From: Clostridia bacterium
Lineage (GTDB): Bacteria > Bacillota > Clostridia > Christensenellales > UBA1242
DNA length: 9,465 nucleotides
Reading direction: 5' to 3'
NCBI GenBank assembly: GCA_016290255.1
Contig: JAEETG010000032.1
Span: forward strand, 1 to 9,465
The notes below the pieces were generated by a model, which did no database searches, was not told where the DNA came from, and saw only the letters and a list, made by a program, of their open reading frames with translations. Positions within the stretch are counted from its first letter, which is position 1. Every line of letters starts with the position of its first letter. Positions 1 to 5,727 of this stretch are shown in pieces. The position numbers were made by a program, and so were the translations under genes.

Positions 1-336
1 AGAGCCCATGCCTTCTTTCACAATTTTTGGCATTGGACACCCCATGTTTATATCAATTATGTCAAAATCATCAAGAGCCCCACTCTTAACCACTTGAGAA
101 ACAACTTCTGGTTCGTTAGAAAAAATTTGCACCGATCTTGGACTCTCATCTTTTTCGTGAAATAAAAGTGCTTGGCTGCCCTCGCCTTTATATAAAAGGC
201 CTCTTGCACTAACCATTTCCGTAACCGTTAATCCGCACCCAAAAGATGAACACAAACTCCTGAAAGCACAATCAGTGAAACCCGCCATTGGAGCCAAGAT
301 GTATGGTGATTTAAGTTTAACATTTTTTATTTTCAT
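1..336 (-). CDS. dus: tRNA-dihydrouridine synthase, N-terminal part (cut by window edge)
   Basis: FMN enzyme that reduces uridine to dihydrouridine in the D-loop of tRNAs, in the cytoplasm. The 112 visible codons cover the start of the TIM-barrel. LAPMAGFTD (residues 14-22) is the FMN phosphate/isoalloxazine-binding opening of the family, followed by a TEMVSARGL segment and then DINMGCPMPKIVKEG, the family signature around the flavin. The conserved catalytic Cys expected near residue 100 matches the Cys of MGCP. The frame is open to base 1, so the catalytic and tRNA-binding C-terminal parts lie outside. The start is ATG at 336, preceded by AGGA about 7 bases upstream. It follows HU on the same strand, but a terminator lies only 13 bases before its start codon. 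The subfamily (DusA, B or C) cannot be fixed from this part, although DusB-type is usual in Bacillota. Confidence 0.95.
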   Translation of the reverse strand, partial: MKIKNVKLKSPYILAPMAGFTDCAFRSLCSSFGCGLTVTEMVSARGLLYKGEGSQALLFHEKDESPRSVQIFSNEPEVVSQVVKSGALDDFDIIDINMGCPMPKIVKEGMGS

Positions 337-349
337 ATTTTTTCCTAAT

Positions 350-381
350 AAAAAAAGCTAACAAAAAATGTTAGCCTTTTT
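350..381 (-). terminator. Intrinsic terminator after the HU gene
   Basis: On the minus strand the arms GCTAACA and TGTTAGC (369-375 and 357-363) enclose five T and are followed by seven T (356-350). A G.U pair and flanking A-U pairs can lengthen the stem to 13 bp. It starts about 10 bases after the HU stop codon. The T-run ends 13 bases before the dus start codon, so dus must be expressed by readthrough or from an unseen promoter. Confidence 0.85.
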
Positions 382-392
382 GAGTCATGATT

Positions 393-668
393 TTATGCAT
401 TAACAGCGTCTTTCAAACCTTTTCCGGCTTTGAATGCAGGAACTTTGCTTGCCTTAATCTTAATTGGAGCCTTTGTTGCAGGGTTGATTCCACTTCTTGC
501 TTTACGAGTTCTAGCTTCGAATTTACCAAAACCTGTGATTACAACTTCTTCTCCTTTCTTTAATGATTCTGTGATTACATCAAGGCTTGCGTTAACAACT
601 TTTGCAACATCAGCTTGTGTGAATCCTGCTTGAGCAGCAACTGCTACTATAAACTCTTGTTTGTTCAT
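393..668 (-). CDS. hup: DNA-binding protein HU
   Basis: Small basic nucleoid protein that binds and bends DNA as a dimer. The 91-residue length is exactly that of the family. It opens with MNKQEFI, has the dimer helices (residues 1-40), the conserved GFGKFEAR turn (46-53) and the GINPATKAPIKI DNA-contacting arm that includes the arginine/proline tip, and ends with the FKAGKGLKDAVN helix. A strong AAGGAGA site (678-684) lies 9 bases before the ATG. It is monocistronic by appearance: it has its own extended -10 promoter upstream and a terminator directly downstream. The IHF subfamily is excluded because a single homodimeric HU is normal in this phylum and the arm sequence is HU-like. Confidence 0.97.
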   Translation of the reverse strand: MNKQEFIVAVAAQAGFTQADVAKVVNASLDVITESLKKGEEVVITGFGKFEARTRKARSGINPATKAPIKIKASKVPAFKAGKGLKDAVNA

Positions 669-693
669 AACTTTATTTCTCCTTTTTTAAAGT

Positions 694-729
694 TACCTTT
701 ATTATAGCACAATTTCGGCCTTCTTCCAA
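694..729 (-). promoter_or_regulatory. Promoter of the HU gene with shared 13-base start-site motif
   Basis: On the minus strand TTGGAA (729-724), a 17-base spacer and TATAAT (706-701) form a sigma-A-type promoter. TG one base before the -10 makes it an extended -10. The -10 is followed directly by AAAGGTA (700-694). The resulting TATAATAAAGGTA is found identically at 7664-7652 and with one change at 5670-5658. Confidence 0.75.
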
Positions 730-786
730 ATAAAATCAAGCATTTTTCATAAAAAAATGAAAAAAATCACCCTTTTTTAACCATAT

Positions 787-816
787 TTTGCCCAAATTAT
801 GCCATTTTTGGGTAAA
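787..816. repeat. Imperfect inverted repeat upstream of the HU promoter
   Basis: TTTGCCCAAA (787-796) and TTTGGGTAAA (807-816) are complementary except for one G.T pair, with 10 bases between them. It lies about 58 bases upstream of the HU -35 box, in the only intergenic stretch longer than 200 bases (669-890). The rest of that stretch is T/A-rich with no recognisable gene. It could be a protein-binding site or chance; it has no T-run and so is not a terminator. Confidence 0.3.
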
Positions 817-866
817 TTTACCATAAAAACATGCTGTTTTCCCCCTCTTTTAAAGGCTTTGTAAAC

Positions 867-892
867 AAAAAACAAGCCTCGGCTTGTTTTTT
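867..892 (-). terminator. Intrinsic terminator after glmM
   Basis: The arms ACAAGC and GCTTGT with a four-base CGAG loop, lengthened by A-T pairs to 11 bp, are followed on the minus strand by a run of six T. The 5' arm overlaps the glmM stop codon (893-891). It ends the trxB-glmM transcript. Confidence 0.85.
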
Positions 893-2213
893 ATAAACTT
901 TTGATTAAATTTTCAACTTTTTTGCCTATTTCTGCAATAACAGATGTGTCTTCACCCTCAACAACAACACGAATGATTGGTTCAGTCCCACTAACACGAG
1001 TGATGATTCTTTCATTTTTCTTTAGCGTTGACTTTAGTTCTTCTAGTTCTGTGTTTATTGCTCCGTTGTTGTATTTTCCTTTTTGCTCTTCTGTTATTGG
1101 AACAGTGATTTTGAGTTGTTCAAAAAGTTTTAGGTCTTTCAAAATATCTTTGTATTTTTCTTCTTTATATAGTTTTGTTAAGAAAAGTGCTGTTAAAAGA
1201 CCATCTGAACACTTGTTATAGTCTCCCCAAACAATGTGGCCGTTGTCCTCTGCTCCATAAGAAATGTTTTGCTCAAGCATTTTTCTTTGAATGCTTTTTC
1301 CTCCAACATCACAACGAACAACCTCAATTGAAAACTTTTTCAAACTTTCATCAATTCCACAGTTTGTGACATATGGAGTGATTATTTTGTTGTTTGTGAG
1401 TTTGTTCTTTTTATACAAAAACATGCAACAAAGAAACAACAATTCTTCTCCACTGATTGGAGTTCCATCTGCCAAAACTGCGTTCATTCTGTCGGCATCT
1501 CCGTCAAAAGCAAATCCCAAAACACAACCTTTTTCTGGTGTTAATTTTGACAAAGGTTCCAAATGTGTGCTTCCACAATCTTTGTTGATGAGTTCACCGT
1601 TGTTTGTGTCGTTTATGGCAACAACCTGCGCGCCAAGTTTTTTAAACACATAAGGAGCGAGATAGAAATTTGCTCCGTTTGCACAGTCTAAAGCAATTTT
1701 AAGCCCTGTGAAATCATCATCAACAAGTTTAATTAAACATTCTGCCCAATCATATTTTAGGCTTTCATCATAAACTGTTTTTCCAGCACTTTCGCTATAA
1801 TACTGTGCTGAGATGTTGTCATAAATCATTGTGATTTCATCTTCTTGCTCTGCACTAAACTTATAGCCTTCGTTTGTTATCAATTTAAGCCCATTAAACT
1901 CGTGAGGGTTGTGACTTGCTGTGATCATCACTGCCATGCTGAAATTGTGAAGTTTTGTTAGGTAGTGAACCGCTGGAGTTGGAACAACTCCCCCACAAAC
2001 AACATCAATTCCAAATTCATTTAGGCCTCTGCAAACAGCCTTTTCAATCATTGGTGCCGATGTTCTAGTGTCATGACACACAAGAACTTTTGATTTTTGG
2101 TTGTATTTATTCAAATAACCACCCACACTTTTTGCAAGATCATAAACAAATTTTTCTGTTATCTTTTCTCCAACAACGCCTCTAACTCCGTCTGTTCCAA
2201 ATATTTTACCCAT
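891..2213 (-). CDS. glmM: Phosphoglucosamine mutase (GlmM-like phosphohexomutase)
   Basis: Interconverts glucosamine-6-phosphate and glucosamine-1-phosphate on the route to UDP-GlcNAc for peptidoglycan. The 440 residues match the usual GlmM length of about 445. Visible parts are FGTDGVRG (5-12), the phosphoserine loop TASHNP with active S100 (98-103), the Mg-binding DGDADR (D237, D239, D241) and the phosphate-binding RVSGTEPIIR (406-415). The sugar-binding loop reads GAEDNGH (320-326) where GlmM usually has GGEQSGH. The usual VGDRYV segment reads VGGKSI (303-308). The N-terminal signature favours GlmM, but these two changes leave room for another hexose-phosphate preference. It starts 6 bases after the trxB stop; its GGAG site lies within the end of trxB, about 12 bases before the ATG. 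It is likely co-transcribed with trxB. Confidence 0.88.
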   Translation of the reverse strand: MGKIFGTDGVRGVVGEKITEKFVYDLAKSVGGYLNKYNQKSKVLVCHDTRTSAPMIEKAVCRGLNEFGIDVVCGGVVPTPAVHYLTKLHNFSMAVMITASHNPHEFNGLKLITNEGYKFSAEQEDEITMIYDNISAQYYSESAGKTVYDESLKYDWAECLIKLVDDDFTGLKIALDCANGANFYLAPYVFKKLGAQVVAINDTNNGELINKDCGSTHLEPLSKLTPEKGCVLGFAFDGDADRMNAVLADGTPISGEELLFLCCMFLYKKNKLTNNKIITPYVTNCGIDESLKKFSIEVVRCDVGGKSIQRKMLEQNISYGAEDNGHIVWGDYNKCSDGLLTALFLTKLYKEEKYKDILKDLKLFEQLKITVPITEEQKGKYNNGAINTELEELKSTLKKNERIITRVSGTEPIIRVVVEGEDTSVIAEIGKKVENLIKSL

Positions 2214-2219
2214 TTTCTA

Positions 2220-3164
2220 TCATTTCTCCGCTTTAATTTTTTTCACATAAAGGCTTGCATATGTTCCAGCAATGGAACCATCTCCAACAGCTGTTGCAAT
2301 TTGCCTTAAACTTTTGTGAGTTATGTCACCACAAGCATAAACTCCATCTATGCTTGTTTTCATGTGTTCATCAACAATTATATATCCATTTTCATCTAAG
2401 TCAAGTTCTTTGTCTAAAATTTCTGTTTGAGGAACTCTTCCAATTGCAACAAACAATCCGTCAAGTTTTATGTTTTCTGTTGTTCCGTCTTTTAGATTTT
2501 TGATGTCAATGCTTTCAAGTTTTTTCTCTCCACAAAGTTTTTCAACAACATAACCATATTTTGGAATGATTTTGCTGTTCTTTTGCTTTAAGAGTTTTTG
2601 ATATTCTTGAATGTTTTTGTCATCAGCCCTAAACTCACTTCTCCTATTGATGTGAACAACTTCTTTTGCAATATTATAGATATATGCAATGTCTTCAAGG
2701 GCTGTGTTCCCGCCCCCAACAATTGCAACTTTTTTATCTTTAAAGAACGCCCCATCGCAAACAGTGCAATAACTTAGGCCTTTCCCAACAAATTTTTTGT
2801 CTTCTTGCGTTCCAAGGGTTCTTGATGCTGCCCCCATTGCCAAAACAACAACTGGTGCCACATATGTTTTTGCCCCTGTTTTAACTTTTTTCAATTTTCC
2901 ATCGAGTTCAATGTTGTGAACTTCACAAAATTCAACATCAATTCCAAACGCTTTCACTTGTTCAAACATTTTTTGCCCCAGTGAAAAACCGTCTATTTTT
3001 GAAAAACCAGTGTAATTTTCAACCATTGGGGTTATCATTATTTGCCCACCTGGTGATAACTTTTCCAATATCAAGCATTTCATTCCCGCACGTTTGGCGT
3101 AAATGGCTGCAGTCATTCCAGCCGGCCCACACCCAACAATTATAATATCGTATTCATTTTCCAT
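2220..3164 (-). CDS. trxB: Thioredoxin reductase
   Basis: FAD enzyme that passes electrons from NADPH to thioredoxin in the cytoplasm. From the ATG at 3164 it has 314 residues, normal for the low-molecular-weight type. Seen in order are the FAD-binding VGCGPAGMTAA (10-20), the redox pair CTVC (C133, C136) followed by DGAFF, the second nucleotide-binding VGGGNTALE (149-157), NRRSEFR (173-179) and the C-terminal FAD motif GVYACGDI (274-281). The NADPH-specificity motif is usually HRRxxxR; here the His is Asn, while the arginines are kept. Upstream in-frame TTG and GTG codons (3176, 3173, 3170) would add up to 4 residues. I prefer the ATG because GGTGGT just upstream can act as the ribosome site. 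It is the first gene of a trxB-glmM pair. Confidence 0.95.
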   Translation of the reverse strand: MENEYDIIIVGCGPAGMTAAIYAKRAGMKCLILEKLSPGGQIMITPMVENYTGFSKIDGFSLGQKMFEQVKAFGIDVEFCEVHNIELDGKLKKVKTGAKTYVAPVVVLAMGAASRTLGTQEDKKFVGKGLSYCTVCDGAFFKDKKVAIVGGGNTALEDIAYIYNIAKEVVHINRRSEFRADDKNIQEYQKLLKQKNSKIIPKYGYVVEKLCGEKKLESIDIKNLKDGTTENIKLDGLFVAIGRVPQTEILDKELDLDENGYIIVDEHMKTSIDGVYACGDITHKSLRQIATAVGDGSIAGTYASLYVKKIKAEK

Positions 3165-3187
3165 AAACACCACCAAAATATATAAAA

Positions 3188-3216
3188 ATTATAATATAAA
3201 TAAAAAAATAAAGCAA
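3188..3216 (-). promoter_or_regulatory. Probable promoter of trxB-glmM
   Basis: On the minus strand TATAAT (3193-3188) is preceded at 17 bases by TTGCTT (3216-3211), a weak -35. The -35 lies inside the 3' arm of the terminator that ends the ribosomal operon. The leader to the trxB ATG would be under 20 bases. Confidence 0.5.
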
Positions 3217-3237
3217 GTTTTTACAACTCACTTTATT
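3202..3237 (-). terminator. Terminator of the rpsF-ssb-rpsR operon
   Basis: On the minus strand AATAAAGTGAGTT (3237-3225) pairs with AACTTGCTTTATT (3219-3207) around a 5-base loop, then runs into seven T. Two of the 13 pairs are U.G/G.U wobbles. These hold only in the minus-strand transcript, which fixes the strand. It begins just after the rpsR stop codon. Confidence 0.88.
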
Positions 3238-3241
3238 AATA

Positions 3242-3586
3242 TTATTCACCTTTGTAGTGAAGTAATCCCATATATCTTGCTCTTTTTATTGCTGTTGTTA
3301 GGTCTCTTTGGTGTTTTGAGCAAGTTCCTGTTTGACGACTTGGAATAATTTTTCCGTTTTCTGTCACAAATTTTCTAATCTTTGCAACATCTTTGTAGTC
3401 GATGTATTCAACCTTGTCAACACAAAAAGCACAAACTTTTCTTCTTGGAGCTGGTCTTCTTGGTTTTCTAACTTCAGCACCTTCAGCTGGCTTTGCTGGT
3501 TTTTCCATAGCCTTTTTTGCTGGCTTTTCTGCATCTTTTGGTTGTTCAACAGTTTTAACTTCTTTTGCTTGTTTTTCTGCAGCCAT
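3242..3586 (-). CDS. rpsR: 30S ribosomal protein bS18 with N-terminal extension
   Basis: Binds the platform of the small subunit together with bS6. Residues 50-112 are the whole S18 core: KVCAFC, then YIDYKDVAKIRKFV, IPSRQTGTCSKHQRDL and TTAIKRARYMGLLHY. Cys52, Cys55, Cys89 and His92 form the set seen in zinc-binding (C+) S18 proteins. The protein has 114 residues against about 75-80 in most bacteria. The extra 45 or so at the N-terminus are low-complexity Ala, Lys, Pro and Glu and probably disordered. The start is supported by AAGGAGA upstream of the ATG, and no good internal start with a ribosome site was seen. It is the third gene of the operon, 24 bases after ssb. Confidence 0.96.
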   Translation of the reverse strand: MAAEKQAKEVKTVEQPKDAEKPAKKAMEKPAKPAEGAEVRKPRRPAPRRKVCAFCVDKVEYIDYKDVAKIRKFVTENGKIIPSRQTGTCSKHQRDLTTAIKRARYMGLLHYKGE

Positions 3587-3610
3587 TTTTTTGTCTCCTT
3601 TTATATATTA

Positions 3611-4021
3611 TTAGAATGGTAAATCTCCATCATCAACTGGTTCAAGTTCAACAACACTCTCTGCTGCTTCTTGCTTTGGCTCCATTGCGTCAGCGTCACC
3701 TGAAACTTTGCTTCCAACGAATTCAACTTCATCTGCAACAACTTCTGCAACCAATCTTTTTTCTCCTGTTTTAGTTTCATAGTTTCTTATTTGCAAACTT
3801 CCAGAAACTGCAGCTTTGCTGCCTTTTCTCAAATATTTGTGGCATGATTCTGCCTGACTTCTCCAAACAACAATTGGAATGAAATCTGTTTCTCTAACTC
3901 CCTCACTGTTGGTGTATCTTCTTGTGATGGCTAGTGAAAAGTGGCAAACTGGAATACCACTATTTGTGACAACCATTTCTGGGTCGTGTGTTAAATTTCC
4001 TATTAAAACTACTTTATTCAT
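3611..4021 (-). CDS. ssb: Single-stranded DNA-binding protein
   Basis: Coats single-stranded DNA during replication and repair, and recruits partner proteins through its acidic tail. The 136-residue protein has an OB-fold (residues 1-105) opening with MNKVVLIGNLTHDPE and containing FIPIVVWRSQAE and KGSKAAVSGSLQIRNYE. A short acidic, Glu-rich linker leads to the canonical tip DDGDLPF. It is shorter than the SsbA of Bacillus (about 170) because the linker is reduced. It lies between rpsF (36 bases) and rpsR (24 bases), the usual Bacillota order. Its ribosome site is only a purine run (AGAGAG), much weaker than those of its two neighbours. Confidence 0.97.
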   Translation of the reverse strand: MNKVVLIGNLTHDPEMVVTNSGIPVCHFSLAITRRYTNSEGVRETDFIPIVVWRSQAESCHKYLRKGSKAAVSGSLQIRNYETKTGEKRLVAEVVADEVEFVGSKVSGDADAMEPKQEAAESVVELEPVDDGDLPF

Positions 4022-4057
4022 AATCTTTTTCTCTCTTTTCTCTTTCTATCTTTTTTA

Positions 4058-4345
4058 TTATTTATCTAAACGAATAAACATGTTGCGCACAAAGTTTTCT
4101 GTTATACGCATTTTTGCTTCCATTTCTTTTGGAAGAGTTGGAACTGATGTGAACTTCATCAAAACATAGAATCCTTCTGTTTTGTCTTGAATCTTGTAGG
4201 CATACTTTTTCATTCCAATCTTTTCAAGTGAATCAACTGTTCCACCGCTTTTTGTCACCATGTCAGCAAACTTTTGAATGATTTCTTCTCTTTGTTTTTC
4301 ATCAGCATTGCTTGAAATGATGTATAAAAGTTCATACTTGTTCAT
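4058..4345 (-). CDS. rpsF: 30S ribosomal protein bS6
   Basis: Platform protein of the small subunit that pairs with bS18. Its 95 residues match the family. It starts MNKYELLYIISSNADE, carries the KIGMKKYAYKI segment and FYVLMKF strand of the ferredoxin-like fold, and ends with ENFVRNMFIRLDK. It has a near-perfect AAGGAGGT site (4359-4352) 6 bases before the ATG. It is the first gene of rpsF-ssb-rpsR, and its leader can fold over that site in the way expected for S6:S18 feedback control. Confidence 0.97.
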   Translation of the reverse strand: MNKYELLYIISSNADEKQREEIIQKFADMVTKSGGTVDSLEKIGMKKYAYKIQDKTEGFYVLMKFTSVPTLPKEMEAKMRITENFVRNMFIRLDK

Positions 4346-4351
4346 GATTTA

Positions 4352-4399
4352 ACCTCCTTTTGGACTATACGGCATTACTTTTTGTAATGCAAGGAATGG
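4352..4399 (-). promoter_or_regulatory. Candidate S6:S18 autoregulatory leader of rpsF
   Basis: The roughly 70-base leader contains a perfect 7-bp hairpin, GCATTAC-AAAAA-GTAATGC (4390-4372), directly followed by CCG (4372-4370). A second helix is possible between UUCCUU (4396-4391) and AAGGAG (4359-4354), which would bury the Shine-Dalgarno site. A hairpin next to a conserved CCG in an internal loop is the hallmark of the known S6:S18-binding rpsF leader in many bacteria. The pairing here is my reading and was not computed. Confidence 0.5.
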
Positions 4400-4424
4400 C
4401 AATAAATTGCAATTCTTGAAAAAG

Positions 4425-4453
4425 ATTATATCACAACACAAAAAAAAATGCAA
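4425..4453 (-). promoter_or_regulatory. Promoter of the rpsF-ssb-rpsR operon
   Basis: On the minus strand TGATATAAT gives an extended -10 (TATAAT at 4430-4425). A -35 of TTGCAT (4453-4448) lies 17 bases upstream. The -35 sits inside the 3' arm of the terminator for the gene at 4479-5636. Confidence 0.7.
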
Positions 4454-4470
4454 GCCCTGTGACTCACATT
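4440..4470 (-). terminator. Terminator after the signal-peptidase-like gene
   Basis: AATGTGAGTC (4470-4461) pairs with GGCTTGCATT (4456-4447) around an ACAG loop, using three G.U wobbles that work only on the minus strand. Nine T follow (4448-4440). It begins 8 bases after the stop codon of the upstream gene. Confidence 0.8.
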
Positions 4471-4478
4471 TTTTTGAA

Positions 4479-5636
4479 TTAATGACCAACGTTCTTGTTA
4501 GTTTCTTCTGCCTCTTTTCTTCTGCGTTCAATTTCTTCTTCGGTTAGTTTTTCTTTGTTTTCTTTCTCTTGCTCATTTATTTTTTCTCTCAAGAAGTCCA
4601 CAACTTGCTTTTCTTGTTTCTTTTCTTCATCAACAACTTCTTCTTGTTTTTCACCCTTTAGGCTCTCAATTTGTTTTTGCTGCCTATCGCGAAGTTGCAT
4701 TTGAAGTTTTTTCATTTTTCTTTCTCTTCTGGTGTCTGGGGCTTTGTTGACATCAAGCATGTCACCAAATGCCTCAACATTATTAAACAAAGTTCCTTTT
4801 TTCTTCTCCAAAAGATCGATTGATTCAGCAAGGTATTTGCGGCGTTTTTCCATGTTCTCTCTCTCGATTTCAAGTTTTCTGATAAGAAGTATGTTATAGT
4901 GCCTATCAATCAAAAGTTTGGCAACAAAACATGCAACCATCAAAATGAACAATCCGCCAGCAAAATAATACCAATATTTAAGCATGAAAAGCAAAAATTC
5001 ACCAAAACCATTCATTTTTGATTTCACATAGCCAGTTATTCTTTCATCAATATCGGCAATGCTAACAACAACTTGATCGGTGTTGTTGGCATTGTTGAGA
5101 ATAATGTTTTCTGTGTCATAATCTCTCACAATTCTCACAACATCAACTCCGTCCAAAGTTCTATACACAACAACGTCGTCAACAAAAATATCGAAAACGC
5201 TTTTTGAAACCACCAAGATGTCACCTTTTTCAACAATCCCTGTCATGTCTTCTTCTTCATATTTATAAAGAGAATAACTCATTGTGTTAAAAACAATAAC
5301 TGTTAACGCAACAGCAAACATTAAAATTGCAAAAATAACACTAACTATAGTTAATATGATTGACGCTTTTGATGTTAGGTTGTAAACATCACTAGAGTTT
5401 GATGCATACACCTGCATTTGAACCTTTTTCACAGCGTTCACATCAAAGTCTTTGTCACTATACTTAACCCTTTTAAAAAACTCTTGATGTTTCTTTTTGT
5501 AGTCAACAGTTCTTCCTAATTCTCTTTTTTTCATTTGGTCGGTTTCAACTTCATCAACATCAGCCTTTTCTGCTTCAAGAATATCAGAACTGGTTGCACT
5601 GTAAAGTTCATATCTATTCAACCTTTTTGTTGCCAT
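4479..5636 (-). CDS. Membrane protein with degenerate signal peptidase (S26B-like) domain and coiled-coil tail
   Basis: 385 residues. Residues 1-90 are a charged cytoplasmic N-terminus, 92-116 a first membrane helix, 125-212 an extracellular domain, 219-243 a second helix, and 245-378 a Lys/Glu/Arg-rich coiled coil that should be cytoplasmic. The middle domain follows the Sec11/SipW pattern: EKGDILVVSK, then VDDVVVYR, VVRIVRD, NNANNTD and ITGYVKSK with a following Gly-Phe-Gly. In active members SMxP, GDxVvyR, HRV, GDxN..D and iGkV occupy these places. Here the catalytic Ser is replaced by D130 (DMTG), the His by a Val near 167 and the GD of GDxN by NN (181-182); only D187 remains. So it is probably not a protease. 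A binding or scaffold role at the membrane is inference. The start has AGGGGA upstream. It is monocistronic, with its own promoter and terminator. Confidence 0.72.
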   Translation of the reverse strand: MATKRLNRYELYSATSSDILEAEKADVDEVETDQMKKRELGRTVDYKKKHQEFFKRVKYSDKDFDVNAVKKVQMQVYASNSSDVYNLTSKASIILTIVSVIFAILMFAVALTVIVFNTMSYSLYKYEEEDMTGIVEKGDILVVSKSVFDIFVDDVVVYRTLDGVDVVRIVRDYDTENIILNNANNTDQVVVSIADIDERITGYVKSKMNGFGEFLLFMLKYWYYFAGGLFILMVACFVAKLLIDRHYNILLIRKLEIERENMEKRRKYLAESIDLLEKKKGTLFNNVEAFGDMLDVNKAPDTRRERKMKKLQMQLRDRQQKQIESLKGEKQEEVVDEEKKQEKQVVDFLREKINEQEKENKEKLTEEEIERRRKEAEETNKNVGH

Positions 5637-5657
5637 ATTTTTCCCCTATTTTTTATC

Positions 5658-5694
5658 TACCTTTATTTTAACAAAAAAATAGGCAAAATATCAA
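5658..5694 (-). promoter_or_regulatory. Promoter of the signal-peptidase-like gene
   Basis: On the minus strand TTGATA (5694-5689), 18 bases, then TAAAAT (5670-5665), with TG placed for an extended -10. The -35 falls in the loop of the terminator upstream. The -10 is followed by AAAGGTA, giving TAAAATAAAGGTA (5670-5658), which differs by one base from the sequences at the HU and 634-residue-gene promoters. Confidence 0.65.
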
Positions 5695-5713
5695 CCAATT
5701 TTGCCTATTTTTT
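5673..5713. terminator. Strong terminator after the 634-residue gene, possibly bidirectional
   Basis: A perfect 16-bp inverted repeat around an 8-base loop: AAAAAATAGGCAAAAT (5674-5689) and ATTTTGCCTATTTTTT (5698-5713). On the minus strand it ends in seven T (5679-5673) and lies 14 bases beyond the stop codon at 5728. It also has a T-run on the plus strand, but no plus-strand gene ends here. Confidence 0.9.
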
Positions 5714-5727
5714 AAAATTTTACAAAA

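Noticed and set aside
720..780. A/T runs upstream of HU, considered as a terminator or origin-type repeat
   Set aside because: There is no stable hairpin and no DnaA-box-like or repeated units; the runs are most simply AT-rich spacer.
430..1653. Several plus-strand open frames opposite HU and glmM
   Set aside because: They run opposite genes with clear family motifs, have Ser/Phe/Leu-rich makeup typical of reversed AT-rich coding DNA, and lack ribosome sites.
3164..3176. Longer trxB start (TTG or GTG codons)
   Set aside because: The ATG at 3164 gives the usual family N-terminus, and the GGTGGT that forms those GTG codons is better read as the ribosome site.
3332..3774. Plus-strand open frames opposite rpsR and ssb, rich in Phe, Ser, Trp and Cys
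   Set aside because: They are reverse images of the Lys/Glu-rich coding strand; the minus-strand proteins are unmistakable.
4349..4531. Short minus-strand open frame between rpsF and the membrane protein gene
   Set aside because: It spans a terminator, promoter and leader and overlaps the end of the real gene in another frame.
4500..4700. Repeat-like TTC/TTG-rich stretch, considered as a DNA repeat
   Set aside because: It is the reverse of Glu/Lys codons in the coiled-coil tail; no regular unit length was found.
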